From assembly GCA_964342485.1 (NCBI GenBank), contig CAYFFO010000014.1:1-47656 (forward strand): a stretch of 47,656 nt of DNA. The letters run 5' to 3'. The stretch is from CAYFFO01 sp964342485 (GTDB lineage: Bacteria; Chloroflexota; Dehalococcoidia; Lucifugimonadales; CAJWER01). The notes under the pieces are model-generated. The model searched no databases. It had not been told where the DNA came from and saw only the letters and a program-made list of their open reading frames with translations. Positions within the stretch are counted from its first letter, which is position 1, and each line of letters begins with the position of its first letter. This document shows, one piece after another, positions 24,668 through 33,455 of the stretch. A program made the translations under genes and the position numbers.

Positions 24668-26230
24668 TTGTCAACACAATCAACAAATAATCGTAAAATT
24701 GAAGAACTCCGTGAAAAAGATGAAGAATCTAAAATAGGTGGTGGCCAACGTCGAATAGATGCCCAGCATGCAAAAGGGAAACTTACTGCTCGAGAACGTA
24801 TTTCCTTGCTACTAGACGAAGGCACTTTTGAAGAAGTTGATAAGTTTATTACCCACCAATCTCACGAATTTGGTCTGGAAAAACAACGTTACTTAGGTGA
24901 CTCCGTTGTAACAGGATCTGGCCAAATTATGGGAAGAACCGTTTGGGTATACTCACAGGACTTCACCGTAATCGGTGGATCTTTATCAAAAGTAGCGTCC
25001 CAAAAAATATGTAAAATTATGGACCAAGCCCTAAACACTGGTGCCCCAGTTATTGGCCTTATTGATTCAGGGGGAGCTCGAATTCAAGAAGGTGTAGATT
25101 CCCTGTCAGGGTACAGTGATATATTCCAGCGTAACGTAATTTCATCCGGTGTCATTCCTCAAATTTCAGCTGTCTTTGGACCTGGAGCAGGTGGGGCGAG
25201 TTACTCACCTGCCCTGACTGATTACGTAATGATGGTGAAAAACAATGGCCAGCTATACATAACTGGTCCTGATGTAATAAAAGCTGTAACAGGGGAAGAA
25301 ATAAGCCACGAAGATTTGGGTGGAGCATTAAGTCACTCTGTCAAAAGCGGTGTTACACATCTAACACCTGATACGGAAGAAGAATGCATAGAAGCAATCC
25401 GAAGACTCATCCAGTTTTTGCCTCAAAACAACATGGAGATGCCTCCTGATAAACCATTTGATTCAAACTCTATAGACAAAGACGAAAACATGGACAGCTT
25501 AATACCGGATTCACCCAGCCAAGGTTATAACATTTTGGATATTATCACGAAAATAGTTGATAACGGCGATTTCATGGAGATACACGAATCATTTGCCAGA
25601 AATATAGTGGTTGGACATGCAAGGATAGGTGGTAAATCGGTCGGAATAGTAGCAAATCAACCGGATCACATGGCAGGGGTGCTTGATATAGACGCATCTG
25701 ACAAAGGTTCTCGATTCGTAAGACTATGTGATTCTTTTAATATCCCCGTTGTTACCCTGATAGACGTCCCAGGATTTATGCCTGGTTCATCGCAGGAACA
25801 TGGAGGAATAATCAGACACGGTGCGAAATTAATATATGCCTACGCAGAAGCAACGGTACCCAAAATAAGTATTTTAACCAGAAAAGCATACGGCGGAGCT
25901 TATATCGTAATGAGTAGTAAGAATTTAAAGGGTGACCTAAACTACGCTTGGCCTACAGGGGAAATTGCTGTGATGGGAGCAGACAGTGCTGTAAACATTA
26001 TCCATAGAAATGAAATAAAGTCCGCTGAAGACCCTGAACAAATAAGAAAAGAACGTTTACAGGAATATTCGGAAAAATTTATGAACCCTTATGTAGCCGC
26101 AAGTAGAGGGCTTATTGATGACGTAATAGAACCATCTGAAACCAGACAAAAGATTATTCGTGGACTAGACCGTCTACAAAATAAAAGAACAGTACTTCCA
26201 CCAAAAAAACACGGTAATATTCCCTTATGA
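24668..26230 (+). CDS. Acyl-CoA/methylmalonyl-CoA carboxyltransferase subunit (PccB/12S family)
   Basis: A 520-residue carboxyltransferase that moves CO2 between biotin and an acyl-CoA. The first half has GSGQIMGRTVWVYSQDFTVIGGS, IDSGGARIQEG and FGPGAGGASYSPALTD; the second half has DVPGFMPGSSQEHGG and RKAYGGAYIVM. These are the two crotonase-fold halves with oxyanion-hole glycines. It belongs to the propionyl-CoA carboxylase beta / transcarboxylase 12S group. The start is TTG with no Shine-Dalgarno sequence. Its stop overlaps the next small gene. No biotin carboxylase lies nearby, so a transcarboxylase role with the 5S-type gene at 26741 is possible. Confidence 0.9.
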   Translation: MSTQSTNNRKIEELREKDEESKIGGGQRRIDAQHAKGKLTARERISLLLDEGTFEEVDKFITHQSHEFGLEKQRYLGDSVVTGSGQIMGRTVWVYSQDFTVIGGSLSKVASQKICKIMDQALNTGAPVIGLIDSGGARIQEGVDSLSGYSDIFQRNVISSGVIPQISAVFGPGAGGASYSPALTDYVMMVKNNGQLYITGPDVIKAVTGEEISHEDLGGALSHSVKSGVTHLTPDTEEECIEAIRRLIQFLPQNNMEMPPDKPFDSNSIDKDENMDSLIPDSPSQGYNILDIITKIVDNGDFMEIHESFARNIVVGHARIGGKSVGIVANQPDHMAGVLDIDASDKGSRFVRLCDSFNIPVVTLIDVPGFMPGSSQEHGGIIRHGAKLIYAYAEATVPKISILTRKAYGGAYIVMSSKNLKGDLNYAWPTGEIAVMGADSAVNIIHRNEIKSAEDPEQIRKERLQEYSEKFMNPYVAASRGLIDDVIEPSETRQKIIRGLDRLQNKRTVLPPKKHGNIPL

Positions 26231-26439
26231 ACACGCTGCAAATAGATGATCAGACAACTTCAGCAATACTTGCAGCGATACACCAGTATCTTTTAGAAGA
26301 AGATCATACTCTCGCTCAAAATCCTACTTTAACTAACATTAAAACAAACTGGCAAAACGTTGTTTCTCTAAATTCAGGAACAAATTATCATCAACTTGAT
26401 TTAATAAAAATATCGCCAGAATTATTACAAACAAACTAG
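26227..26439 (+). CDS. Small accessory subunit-like protein of the carboxyltransferase
   Basis: A 70-residue protein starting at an ATGA overlap with the carboxyltransferase gene. It begins with a helix (TTSAILAAIHQYLLEED), has one tryptophan in a NWQNVV segment, and no membrane segment. Small helical proteins of this size and place occur in carboxylase operons (epsilon or OadG-like subunits that hold the complex together). That role is inferred from position and size only. Confidence 0.5.
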   Translation: MNTLQIDDQTTSAILAAIHQYLLEEDHTLAQNPTLTNIKTNWQNVVSLNSGTNYHQLDLIKISPELLQTN

Positions 26440-26740
26440 AATTCTGGTCCCGAATTACCAAAAATATTTGTAATACCAATAATCGTTTTTGAACAGCCCA
26501 CCAATATTAAGATCATAAAATTCTTATGCATATTTATTTGATTTGAACTATTTCTATACAAAACAATACAATACTTATAAATTCGGTATAATTCATACTT
26601 GAATAACTAAGATATAATATCGACACAAACGATATATAAATGTTTAACTTATTAGTGTTATTTATAAATTTACTAGGGCATTTTTTAATTACTCTTTTAG
26701 CCATCTGAGCACAACATATAGTTAGATACACATAATTGAA
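26440..26740. other. AT-rich intergenic region
   Basis: About 300 bp without a credible gene. A short AATTC/GAATT inverted repeat follows the upstream stop, two TATAAT sequences lie near 26590 and 26617, and TATAGT (26717-26722) about 19 bp before the next ATG may be the -10 box of the PycB-like gene. No RNA gene is seen. Confidence 0.4.
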
Positions 26741-28552
26741 ATGACAGTTATAAAAATTACAGATACAACATTCAGAGACGCTCACCAAAGCTTAATGGCT
26801 ACTCGTCTTCGTACTGAGGACATGACACCTATAGCAAAATTAATGGATTCAATAGGATTCCATTCAATGGAAGTTTGGGGAGGAGCAACTTTTGATACTT
26901 CAACCAGATTTTTATTCGAAGACCCATGGGATCGTCTAAGGCAATTTAAAAAACTGATTCCGAATACCCCTCTCCAAATGTTGCTACGTGGACAATCGCT
27001 TGTTGGCTATAGAAACTACGCAGACGACTTCGTAGACGCCTTTATATCTCGTTCTGCAGAAACTGGTATAGACATATTCAGAGTATTCGATGCCTTAAAC
27101 GATGAACGAAATTTGGCACGGTCAGCATCAGCCGTCAAGAATACAGGAAAGCATCTACAGATGACCATATGCTACTCAGTAACTGGACAGGGCAAACTTG
27201 GTGGTCCCATCTACAATCTCGAATACTATTTAGATAAGGCTAAAATATACAACGATCTTGGTGCAGATAGTATATGTATAAAAGACATGGCTGGGCTTCT
27301 TTCTCCATATGATTCTTATGAATTAATCAGTGCTCTCAAAAATGTCATGGATATACCAGTTCAACTTCACACACACTATACTAGCGGAATGGCGTCCATG
27401 AGTTGTCTTAAAGCTATAGAAGCAGGAGTGGACGTAATTGATACTTGCATGTCCCCTCTAGCTTTACGAACATCTCAACCTGCCATAGAACCCTTACTGG
27501 TCTCACTTTCTGATACCGAATATGATTTAGGCCTTGATCTAAATAAATTACTGGAAGTAAACGAATATTTAGAATCAATGCTGGTTAAATATAAGCCTGA
27601 TTTAGAACCTACACGATCTGCAGTGATCGACGCACAAGTAATGAGCCATCAAATCCCAGGTGGTATGATCAGTAATTTGACTTCTCAACTCAAAGACATG
27701 GGTGAGCTTGCTCGTCTCCCAGAAGTACTTAAAGAAATCCCTGAAACTCGCCGAGATCTTGGATATCCACCTCTGGTTACACCAATAAGCCAAATGGTCG
27801 GGAGCCAGGCAGTAAGCAATGTATTAACAGGAAAATATGTAGTCGTTAGTGATGAATTAAAAGACTATGTATCAGGTTTGTACGGACTGCCTCCATCATC
27901 AATCGATCCAGAAATAATAAAATTGATTTTAAAGGATAATCAGGGAACCCGTGTTAAAACAACCGGAAGGCCTGCCGATACTCTTAAACCAGAATTAGAT
28001 AACGCTAGAAATGCTATCAAAAACATCTCTAATGAAATAGACGATGTACTAACTTATGGACTTTACCCAGTAACAGGCATGAGATTTTTAAGAATCAAGC
28101 ACGGCATTGATCCGGTACCCATAGATTCTAAAGTAAAAACAAAACAAAATGAAGTTGAAGAAACAGATAATGTAGATCACAAGATTTTAGAAATGGGAGA
28201 TTCCCCTCCCTCAAAAAGCAATAAATTAAGAACTTTCAATGTCCATATAGGTAACCAGTATTTCAAAGTTGAAGTCGATCCTGCTGAGCTTAATACACCT
28301 AATAAAGATCCAGATGAGAGTATCGATTCAAATGATATAAGCGTAAAAGCACCAATGCCAGGAATAATTATAAATTACCTAGTTGAAATAGGACAAAGAG
28401 TCGAAATCGGGCAACCATTAGTAGTTCTCGAAGCAATGAAAATGGAAAACTCTATCCCTTCTCCAATATCAGGTGAAGTTATAAAGCTAACCAAATCTAT
28501 AGGAGACAAGGTAAAAAAGTCTGATGAACTAGTTTTAATTTCTTCAAATTGA
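26741..28552 (+). CDS. Pyruvate/oxaloacetate carboxyltransferase fused to biotin carrier domain (PycB/5S-1.3S type)
   Basis: A 603-residue biotin enzyme subunit. The TIM-barrel carboxyltransferase has the metal ligands D13 (TDTTFRDAHQS), carbamylated-lysine site K181 (CIKDMAGL) and H210/H212 (LHTHYTSGM). A central region with PGGMISNL follows. The C-terminus is a biotinyl domain with EAMKMEN, where K567 carries biotin, and a Pro/Gly-rich hinge (KAPMPG). The layout equals pyruvate carboxylase subunit B, oxaloacetate decarboxylase alpha or transcarboxylase 5S joined to 1.3S. The malate dehydrogenase gene 460 bp downstream could use the oxaloacetate. No sodium-pump beta subunit is near, which argues against a decarboxylase pump. 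Confidence 0.9.
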   Translation: MTVIKITDTTFRDAHQSLMATRLRTEDMTPIAKLMDSIGFHSMEVWGGATFDTSTRFLFEDPWDRLRQFKKLIPNTPLQMLLRGQSLVGYRNYADDFVDAFISRSAETGIDIFRVFDALNDERNLARSASAVKNTGKHLQMTICYSVTGQGKLGGPIYNLEYYLDKAKIYNDLGADSICIKDMAGLLSPYDSYELISALKNVMDIPVQLHTHYTSGMASMSCLKAIEAGVDVIDTCMSPLALRTSQPAIEPLLVSLSDTEYDLGLDLNKLLEVNEYLESMLVKYKPDLEPTRSAVIDAQVMSHQIPGGMISNLTSQLKDMGELARLPEVLKEIPETRRDLGYPPLVTPISQMVGSQAVSNVLTGKYVVVSDELKDYVSGLYGLPPSSIDPEIIKLILKDNQGTRVKTTGRPADTLKPELDNARNAIKNISNEIDDVLTYGLYPVTGMRFLRIKHGIDPVPIDSKVKTKQNEVEETDNVDHKILEMGDSPPSKSNKLRTFNVHIGNQYFKVEVDPAELNTPNKDPDESIDSNDISVKAPMPGIIINYLVEIGQRVEIGQPLVVLEAMKMENSIPSPISGEVIKLTKSIGDKVKKSDELVLISSN

Positions 28553-28682
28553 TTTACTTTAAACCAAAACATCGGGCGTGCAAGAATAAATTAGATATTT
28601 ATAAATCTTACATTACAAATATGTATCATATCTTTTATCCCTGATATCATCTACTAATCAAATTCAAAAAGACAACCAATAC

Positions 28683-28991
28683 TTGAATATATCGTCACCA
28701 CACTCAACAACCAAACAGAAAGCTCATGATGTCATAGTTGCAGAAACTACCCGACTCCTGAGTAGATTCGGATCAAGCAAACCAGAATTAATACATTCTT
28801 CTAAAGACGAAGTAAAATACATATTTAACACATTGGATTCAGAATTCAAGTGCTTGATAAAAATCGGTGATAAAGACTTGAATATCGATATACAAATACC
28901 AACCAAATTCAAAATCTTTGAATCCAAAATGAATACTGAAGTCAGAAAATGGTTAACTAAAACCTTTGGATCAAATTCGAAACTAAACTGA
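28683..28991 (+). CDS. Small protein, possibly polyhydroxyalkanoic-acid-system-like
   Basis: A 102-residue protein that may start at TTG 28683, with no Shine-Dalgarno sequence. Two strands (KYIFNTLDSEFKCLIKIGD and LNIDIQIP) and a late helix (IFESKMNTEVRKWLTKTF) recall the small PHA_gran_rgn family found with polyhydroxyalkanoate genes, but the match is weak and no PHA genes are near. It lies 20 bp before mdh on the same strand and may be cotranscribed with it. Confidence 0.4.
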   Translation: MNISSPHSTTKQKAHDVIVAETTRLLSRFGSSKPELIHSSKDEVKYIFNTLDSEFKCLIKIGDKDLNIDIQIPTKFKIFESKMNTEVRKWLTKTFGSNSKLN

Positions 28992-29010
28992 TTTAATTAG
29001 GAAGGAATTC

Positions 29011-29940
29011 ATGCAAAAAAAAGTTACTGTAGTAGGTGCCGGTAATGTAGGTGCTACAACTGCTCAGCGCGTATTTGATAAAGGATATGCTGATGTAGTA
29101 CTTGTAGATATAGTAGAAGGATTACCTCAGGGCAAAGCACTAGATATGCTTGAAGCAGGCCCAATTACTCTGTCTGATGCCTCAATAATTGGCACAAATA
29201 GTTATGATAAAACTGCCGGATCCGACGTTGTAGTTATCACCTCTGGTATAGCCCGTAAGCCTGGTATGTCTAGAGATGATCTTCTATTAACAAACATGAG
29301 AATTGTAACTAGTGTCGTTCAGGAAGTAGTAAAATATTCTCCTGAATGTATTATATTGCCGGTAACCAATCCTTTAGATGCCATGGCGCAGCGTGCCCTT
29401 GAAGTAAGTGGATTTCCAAAGAACCGGATCGTAGGCCAAGCTGGGATTTTAGATACTGCCCGCTTCCGTGCATTCCTTGCTATGGAACTCGAAGTTTCTG
29501 TTGAATCTATATCGGCTTACGTCCTAGGAGGTCATGGTGATAGTATGGTTCCAGTAGTAGGTAGTACTACTGTCGGTGGTCGATCTATTACAGACCTTAT
29601 TCCTTCAAAAAGACTAGAAGAAATAGTGCAACGTACTAGAGATGGTGGTGCTGAGATAGTCGGTTTACTAAAAACTGGAAGTGCATACTATGCTCCCTCA
29701 GCTGCAGTAACTCAAATGGTAGAATCGATACTCATGGATAAAAAACAAATTCTCCCCTGCACAGCATATCTTGAAGGAGAATATGGGATAAACAATCTGT
29801 TTATGGGAGTTCCAGTAAAACTTGGGGAAAATGGAGTCGAAGAAATTATTGAGTTTGACCTAAACAAGACTGAAAAAACGGCTCTTCATAATTCTGCTGA
29901 TCAGGTGCGAGAACTTGTTAATATAATGTCTTCTTCATAA
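29011..29940 (+). CDS. mdh: Malate dehydrogenase (LDH-like type)
   Basis: A 309-residue NAD-dependent enzyme that interconverts malate and oxaloacetate in the cytoplasm. The NAD-binding loop is VTVVGAGNVGATTAQ, followed by the acidic residue in VLVDIVEG. The mobile loop GIARKPGMSRDDLL has the arginine pair that selects malate over lactate. The catalytic histidine is in LGGHGDSMVPV, and VTNPLDAMA binds NAD. AGGAAGG lies 7 bp upstream of the ATG. This form is the one found in Chloroflexus and similar bacteria. With the carboxyltransferase genes upstream it can convert oxaloacetate to malate. Confidence 0.95.
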   Translation: MQKKVTVVGAGNVGATTAQRVFDKGYADVVLVDIVEGLPQGKALDMLEAGPITLSDASIIGTNSYDKTAGSDVVVITSGIARKPGMSRDDLLLTNMRIVTSVVQEVVKYSPECIILPVTNPLDAMAQRALEVSGFPKNRIVGQAGILDTARFRAFLAMELEVSVESISAYVLGGHGDSMVPVVGSTTVGGRSITDLIPSKRLEEIVQRTRDGGAEIVGLLKTGSAYYAPSAAVTQMVESILMDKKQILPCTAYLEGEYGINNLFMGVPVKLGENGVEEIIEFDLNKTEKTALHNSADQVRELVNIMSSS

Positions 29941-29962
29941 GATTACTATGATCTGAACATGT

Positions 29963-29984
29963 TAGAACCCTCTTTTAAGTTCTA
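29963..29984. terminator. Possible bidirectional hairpin between convergent mdh and NHL genes
   Basis: TAGAAC (29963-29968) and GTTCTA (29979-29984) form a 6 bp stem with a 10-base loop containing TTTT. There is no clear T-run after the stem, so the call is weak, but the position between converging stops is as expected. Confidence 0.3.
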
Positions 29985-30998
29985 CTCTTGACTAAGGGTT
30001 GGAGCCCTGAAAGGAGGCGCTAGTTCTGATGAAGTTAACGGTATAACTTCCTTACGATAAACCTGTATCCGGTAAGACTCATTATCTGCAATATAAAGCA
30101 TTTTATCTGAATCTATAGCAACTGACCTGGGTCTGCGCAATAATTTTTGAGGTTCCAAATTAGCCATATCTCTCATCCGATTCGGAGAAGCATTAGTAAG
30201 CATGTATTCCCTGGCAACTTTTGAAAGGCTTGCATCGCCTAAAAACTTCTGTACATACGATCCTTTGAAATCAAACATCTGTACTCGGTCATTCCTCCAA
30301 TCAGCAATATATATGTCTCCATCAGAATCTACAGTAATGCCACAAGGGCGATTAAATTCTCCATCCCTGCTTCCAAAATTTCCAAATTCGAAAACAAACT
30401 CCCCTTCTCCTGTAAACTTCTGTACTCGGTCATTTCTCCAATCGGTGACATAGACAAAATCTTCTTCATCTACAGCTATTCCATATGGCAGGTTAAACTG
30501 TCCTGCGCCATCTCCAAATGAACCCCAGCTATCAATATACTTACCCTTTTTGGTAACTTTTTGAATTCTATGATTTTTGGAATCTGCGATATAAAGATTC
30601 TGTTCACTGTCAAAGGCGATACCAGCTGGTCCGTTAAGGTAACCTTGGTCTGAACCTTTAGTACCCCAGCTACTAATATATTCTCCATCAAGATTGTAAA
30701 TAGTTATTCGATGAGTACCTTCATCTGACACAAATATATTTTCATCACTATCGGTAGTAAGGGAAACAGGCCATTTTAATTGTCCTTCACCAGAACCATA
30801 TTCACCTATACTGCCTAAATCTTTATCATCTACTGAATATCTTTTTATAACTGCTACACCACTCTCTTGACGTGAAATTATATAAATACGATCTTCATTT
30901 CCAATAGTTATATCCATAGGGAAATTAGTAAGACGTCTCATACCTAATGTCTTTACATAAGGATATCCGCATCTAAGTAAACCATACGGTCTAGTCAT
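29982..30998 (-). CDS. NHL-repeat beta-propeller protein
   Basis: A 338-residue protein with about six NHL blades. Blades read for example LNGPAGIAFDSEQNLYIAD, then NHRIQKV; FNLPYGIAVDEEDFVYVTD, then NDRVQKF; and FNRPCGITVDSDGDIYIAD, then NDRVQMF. Two blades have nearly the same sequence at both protein and DNA level. There is no signal peptide, although such proteins are often exported. NHL propellers bind protein or RNA, or are enzymes such as peptidylglycine lyases. The start follows the DUF1800 stop by 11 bp, so they are cotranscribed. Function is unknown. Confidence 0.85.
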   Translation of the reverse strand: MTRPYGLLRCGYPYVKTLGMRRLTNFPMDITIGNEDRIYIISRQESGVAVIKRYSVDDKDLGSIGEYGSGEGQLKWPVSLTTDSDENIFVSDEGTHRITIYNLDGEYISSWGTKGSDQGYLNGPAGIAFDSEQNLYIADSKNHRIQKVTKKGKYIDSWGSFGDGAGQFNLPYGIAVDEEDFVYVTDWRNDRVQKFTGEGEFVFEFGNFGSRDGEFNRPCGITVDSDGDIYIADWRNDRVQMFDFKGSYVQKFLGDASLSKVAREYMLTNASPNRMRDMANLEPQKLLRRPRSVAIDSDKMLYIADNESYRIQVYRKEVIPLTSSELAPPFRAPTLSQE

Positions 30999-31009
30999 AT
31001 ATTTACCCG

Positions 31010-32404
31010 TTAAGCGAATTGATATTCGTGACTTGAAACTATCAATTGAAGAATTTTAAGTATCATCAGTGAGGTAGTTTTTCTTGTATCTTCACTTGAA
31101 AAGTCTAAAGTTATGGTCGATTCTACATATTCGGTTAGCGTTTCTTTAGTTTCTTCTCCTACAGATAACTCTCCCATTAACTTAAGACAGAGACTTACCA
31201 AGTCTTCGCTCGATATTGGTCGTTCTATTTCAATTCGATCCATAATTCGCGTTATTCCTGGTTTAGATAAATCATTTAGTTCCGCAACCGCAAAATTTAT
31301 CCGTTCATTGATAGTCCCGCCATCTATCCATTCCTTACCTGTATGCCAACCTTCCACAGATGGTGGGTCAAACAAAGTTTGTCCCATTAACTCAGTGACC
31401 GTTGCGTATTTCATCAAGTCGGGTTCAACATCTTTAAAAGTACCGACCGTTTTTAGCACACCTGTAACTAATTCCGTAGGACTTTTGATCTTTGAAAATT
31501 TTGAATCCTTAAAAAATTGCGATGTGAAAAGAGTATGCAATATTGAAGATATATCTCCATCAGATTCAAAGTAGGCCGTAACCAGAATCTTAATTGCTTC
31601 CGGGTCACAAGGAGGTTCGATAGGCCAAGCTGGAACTTGCGGTTCATCAGCGACAAAAAAATTATATAGATGGCGAGCTAGAAAAATAGCTGTAGCAGGC
31701 TGTTTTACAATGATTTCAATAATTTCTTCTCCATCAAAATTCCCACTCATACCAAGAAAGGTTTTAATTTCATCATCGTGATCGTGATGAAGTTTTTTGA
31801 AATGGGCAGGATAATATCCATATGGATACAATGGTATTGGTTGAGTGAAAGTCCAACCGGTAAATGCCTTTGCTGCCATTTTTACATCATTTTCAGTATA
31901 ATTTCCGGCTCCCATTGAAAAAAGTTCTAGCAATTCTCTACCATAGTTTTCATTCGGCTCATTCAATCTGTTTTCGTTATTGTCTAACCAAAAAATCATC
32001 GCAGGATCTTTAGACAGTTCTGTCAAAATTTGTCTAAAACTAGACATCCCATTTTGACGGAACATCTCAATTTGATTAGTCGCCGATAAAATATGTTCGT
32101 TTTTGCTAATACCTGTTGCAAAAACTTGATGCCAAAACAGAACCATCTTTTCCTGTAATTGACGTCTGCTATTCAGCATTCTATAAAACCATTCTCCGGC
32201 TTTAATATTAAAATGTTCGCCAACATAATATCTTTCTAGAATGTCATCTTCGACATCCGTCACAGATTTAGGTTCAACCAGTTGATCGACAATTGATTCA
32301 TAATCTAAATCCAAATAAATTTCGAGTTCATCAATGGATAAACCGAATCCAGCTCTGCGCATCAAATGAGCTATATCTGCAGCGCTTTTATTTCCAGTTA
32401 TCAT
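31010..32404 (-). CDS. DUF1800 family protein
   Basis: A 464-residue protein. The start DIAHLMRRAGFGLSIDELE and the segments FWHQVFATGISK, ENYGRELLELFSMG, AAKAFTGWTFTQP and VEGWHTGKEWIDG are hallmarks of DUF1800, a widespread family of unknown function in marine and soil bacteria. The usual partner, a DUF1501 sulfatase-like protein, is absent; an NHL protein follows instead. There is no signal peptide in this copy. The gene is followed downstream (on the minus strand) by the NHL gene and preceded by the ABC importer genes. Confidence 0.88.
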   Translation of the reverse strand: MITGNKSAADIAHLMRRAGFGLSIDELEIYLDLDYESIVDQLVEPKSVTDVEDDILERYYVGEHFNIKAGEWFYRMLNSRRQLQEKMVLFWHQVFATGISKNEHILSATNQIEMFRQNGMSSFRQILTELSKDPAMIFWLDNNENRLNEPNENYGRELLELFSMGAGNYTENDVKMAAKAFTGWTFTQPIPLYPYGYYPAHFKKLHHDHDDEIKTFLGMSGNFDGEEIIEIIVKQPATAIFLARHLYNFFVADEPQVPAWPIEPPCDPEAIKILVTAYFESDGDISSILHTLFTSQFFKDSKFSKIKSPTELVTGVLKTVGTFKDVEPDLMKYATVTELMGQTLFDPPSVEGWHTGKEWIDGGTINERINFAVAELNDLSKPGITRIMDRIEIERPISSEDLVSLCLKLMGELSVGEETKETLTEYVESTITLDFSSEDTRKTTSLMILKILQLIVSSHEYQFA

Positions 32405-32434
32405 ATCTTGATCATCCTGTTATCTTCAAAATCA

Positions 32435-33454
32435 CTAAGGCCAAATTAAAGATCCGTCAGAATATATCTCTCCCAGAATTTTTGTAGTGAACGCTGTCTT
32501 ATAATCAAATCGTTCTGGAAGAGCTTCAAACTTAATTAACATTTCATAGAGGTCGTACCATTGGTTATCTGACATCCAACCAAAACCATGTTTTAATGTC
32601 AATTCATTTTCAGAATCGTTCAATTCCGTGTTCAGCATGAATTGCTGATGTTCCCGATTCTGATCTGGAGCATATTTCATTACTATATCAAGGGTTTCTT
32701 CTCTATTATTTTTTATATATTCAACAGCTTTAATCGATGCTTTTAAAAACCTTTCTATCATCTGTGGATTACTATCCAGCATGTCTTGAGTCGCTATGTA
32801 AGTTAAACCAAGATTCGGCACACCATAATCACCAGACTCCCAAGTATTCACATCAAATCCTAAATTCCTGATAGTATCGGGCTCATTCGAATTAAAAACA
32901 GCAAGAACATCTACTTTACCCTGAATCAGAATTCTGGGATCAAATCCTACCTTGATCTCATCTATCTTGGAACGATCAACTTCATTTTGTTCAAGAATTG
33001 CAAGGTAGTCTGGCGGAACAGATATCTTATACCCAAATTTACGTCCTTCCCAGTCCTTGGGAGAGTTTATACCGGAAGCTTTTAGGGCTACATAGGCCTG
33101 TTGACTCTGTTGTCCAAATAAGGCAAATGCTACTACAGGCAATCCAGGAGAAGAGCGACGTTTCAAAACAGATGTCGCTGCAGCAGTTGTGAAATCTACA
33201 TCGCCCGAAAGAAGAAGTTTCAAATGTTCGCCGGTACTGGCATGTTTTATATCTACATTCAAGCCCTGCTGGCTAAAATATCCCTTCTCCTTTGCCACAT
33301 ATGCCGCCACAAACGGTAGATTTGCCTGGGCACGAAACCCTGCCATAAACACAACCTGCTCAGGGTCATTTTTACAACCAAAATTTAGTATTAAGCATAA
33401 AATAACAGCCAGACCAATAATGATTCTAATTGATAAAAGATTAATCATATTCAA
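32435..33454 (-). CDS. ABC transporter substrate-binding lipoprotein (SsuA/ThiY family)
   Basis: A 339-residue periplasmic binding protein. It has a hydrophobic signal that ends in LNFGC (cysteine 27), an imperfect lipobox. The mature part has LPFVAAYVAKEKGYFSQQGLNVDI, the family's ligand-binding opening, then LLLSGDVDFTTAAATSVL. These proteins bring sulfonates, pyrimidine precursors of thiamine or similar small molecules to the permease. The substrate cannot be told from sequence alone. The TTG start nearly touches the permease stop; an ATG six bases later is possible. It forms one operon with the next two genes upstream. Confidence 0.85.
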   Translation of the reverse strand: MNMINLLSIRIIIGLAVILCLILNFGCKNDPEQVVFMAGFRAQANLPFVAAYVAKEKGYFSQQGLNVDIKHASTGEHLKLLLSGDVDFTTAAATSVLKRRSSPGLPVVAFALFGQQSQQAYVALKASGINSPKDWEGRKFGYKISVPPDYLAILEQNEVDRSKIDEIKVGFDPRILIQGKVDVLAVFNSNEPDTIRNLGFDVNTWESGDYGVPNLGLTYIATQDMLDSNPQMIERFLKASIKAVEYIKNNREETLDIVMKYAPDQNREHQQFMLNTELNDSENELTLKHGFGWMSDNQWYDLYEMLIKFEALPERFDYKTAFTTKILGEIYSDGSLIWP

Positions 33455-33455
33455 T

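Noticed and set aside
24652..24668. GGTTCAAAT sequence like a tRNA T-loop
   Set aside because: The flanking bases do not form a T-stem, and no anticodon or acceptor stem fits upstream.
26534..26788. Minus-strand open frame in the AT-rich region before the PycB-like gene
   Set aside because: It overlaps the start of that gene, is rich in Ile, Tyr, Ser and Cys as expected of random AT-rich DNA, and has no ribosome binding site.
30202..30700. Tandem DNA repeat within the NHL gene as a possible CRISPR-like or mobile repeat
   Set aside because: The similarity comes from repeated NHL blades in the coding frame and has no regular repeat-spacer order.
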